Source: Sycobia sp. Sy_11
Taxonomy: Eukaryota; Arthropoda; Insecta; Hymenoptera; Epichrysomallidae
Length of the DNA: 64,000 nucleotides
NCBI GenBank assembly: GCA_018907035.1
Contig: JACCIC010000139.1
Location: 310,001 to 374,000, forward strand
Direction of reading: 5' to 3'
In this document: one piece after another, positions 62,898 through 64,000 of the stretch
Layout: each line of letters opens with the position of its first letter
How positions within the stretch are numbered: the first letter of the stretch is position 1
The notes under the pieces: model-generated
Seen by the model: only the letters and a program-made list of their open reading frames with translations
Told to the model about the DNA's origin: nothing
The model's database searches: none
Made by a program: the position numbers and the translations under genes

Positions 62898-63359
62898 TCA
62901 TTTGGCTATGGATTCTGCAATGCAAGGCGAGCATTTTGCCAAATCTTCTGCAGCATCGTCGATTTTTCCTAAAAAGCGAAGCGAATAAACCGATTTATAT
63001 TTACTGTGTAAATATTTACAGAGGAATTTCTTAAGAATCATCAGCTCTGTAATACGAAGCGGGCCGCAGTCCTTGTCCTCGGTAAAGGCTGCAGCTTCCC
63101 TGTACACATAGGAATATGGAAAATATATTTCTTTTATTGAATGAATACTAAAGAATTGCTTATAAGCTCGTATTATACACGCCCCGGCATAGGCAAAGAA
63201 TGATTTATCATACGAGAAGGATGCAATGACCCAGTATTTTGCATAATTTGTCACAATGCCAAGTTTTGTATTCTTGCCTTCCCCCCCCCCTCTTCCCTTC
63301 ACTTCGACAATCGCGTCTATAAAAAATCCCGGGTTTTTTAATCGTGCGCCATCTCTCAC
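62898..63359 (-). other. 153-codon open frame, unrecognised
   Basis: This is one of the two or three longest frames in the window and one of the few long ones not made mostly of microsatellite. It starts at a GTG and not an ATG, passes a Gly-rich stretch derived from a poly-C/G tract, and ends ...CSPCIAESIAK. The C-terminal third (from about residue 95) looks more protein-like than the rest. No conserved motif was recognised. It may be a decayed exon or mobile-element fragment. Confidence 0.15.
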
Positions 63360-64000
63360 AGAGCGCCCGAAAGGAATTTTTCTTTAAAAATAAATTTTCT
63401 CTCTTTTCTCGAACATTTCTACAAAAATATCGGATTATCTTACACATAATATACATATAATGTAAAAATTATTAATAACTTTACCTTGTACAAATGCCCA
63501 TGTATTAGAGAGTGCATTTGTCGATTGAACGACGGGTAGAAATAATGTCTATTTCACGCACAAGAAGACTTTTTCATCAAGTCTAAAAATCTTCTATAAT
63601 GCAGTAGTTTTTTTTTTTTTTATACATTCGCATATATATTTAATGATACAAAATATAAAAATATATTTAGATTTTGCTTACCTTGGACCAGAAAACTAAT
63701 TTTTTCAGTTCTATAGTTAAAAATAAAGAAAAGTCCAAATCAAAACAGTGTTCAGAAGTTAACTAGAGCAAAATATGCTTGTTATTTGCCTTAAACTATA
63801 TTCTATAATCGCTTATCAATAATGATTTGTGATAGAAACTAGAAAAAATTTATACAGCATAATTATAATTAATCGAGAATATATGTATTTAACTTTGTAA
63901 AAACCATCGACATTTTCACTTTGATTTCATCCACGCGTTTTCAAAACTATTTTCAAACGCACGTAAAAGCATATGATTTATTGCTTTTTTAGCGATTGCA

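Larger units (their letters stand above)
58832..64000. other. Right-hand intergenic stretch
   Basis: It holds MITE-like copy 2, the solitary hAT-like end, two microsatellites and the uncertain frame at 62898-63359. CpG-richer patches lie at 61840-62020 and 62260-62600. The rest is AT-rich and unassigned. Confidence 0.5.

Overview
The window looks like insect nuclear DNA. It is AT-rich, has almost no long open frames, and is packed with (AT)n, (GA/CT)n and (CA/GT)n microsatellites, with scattered CpG-rich islands. A hymenopteran such as a parasitoid wasp or ant would fit the repeat style, but that is an impression, not a measurement. There are no operons, bacterial genes, CRISPR arrays, rRNA genes or convincing tRNA genes.

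The one gene I can name is calcineurin A (protein phosphatase 2B catalytic subunit), on the minus strand. Its first coding exon lies at 41480-41531 and encodes MTSNNSEKLSTTDRAIK. It ends at a perfect GTAAGT donor in phase 1 and has an in-frame stop 108 nt upstream of the ATG. The KLSTTDR block is the conserved start of calcineurin A from insects to mammals. Everything at lower coordinates (1-41479) therefore reads as the gene's giant first intron, and I found no second exon in it. Above the ATG, at about 41.5-45.6 kb, lies a CpG-rich 5' UTR/promoter island with CAG/CTG, CTC/GAG and GA repeats.

Mobile-element remains are the other real content. A 1.4 kb AT-rich element with CAGGGCCGG inverted ends (hAT-like, non-autonomous) sits immediately upstream of the calcineurin island at 45584-47003. 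A dead jockey-type non-LTR retrotransposon lies at about 50.45-53.56 kb on the minus strand, with recognisable zinc-knuckle, endonuclease and YADD reverse-transcriptase fragments. A family of 100-160 bp inverted-repeat elements has three copies (18.06, 57.54 and 59.74 kb) plus a fragment at 57.77 kb. A second short family has two copies in opposite orientation (38.49 and 57.42 kb); at 57.4-57.6 kb it lies beside a copy of the first family. Another hAT-like end stands alone at 61350.

A few anonymous candidate coding pieces are listed with low confidence. They are a 75-codon frame at 23564 (+) with a hydrophobic C-terminus, a splice-bounded piece at 57787 (+), an open frame behind a splice acceptor at 4453 (+), and a 153-codon frame at 62898-63359 (-). 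The rest is AT-rich intron or intergenic DNA in which I see nothing assignable.
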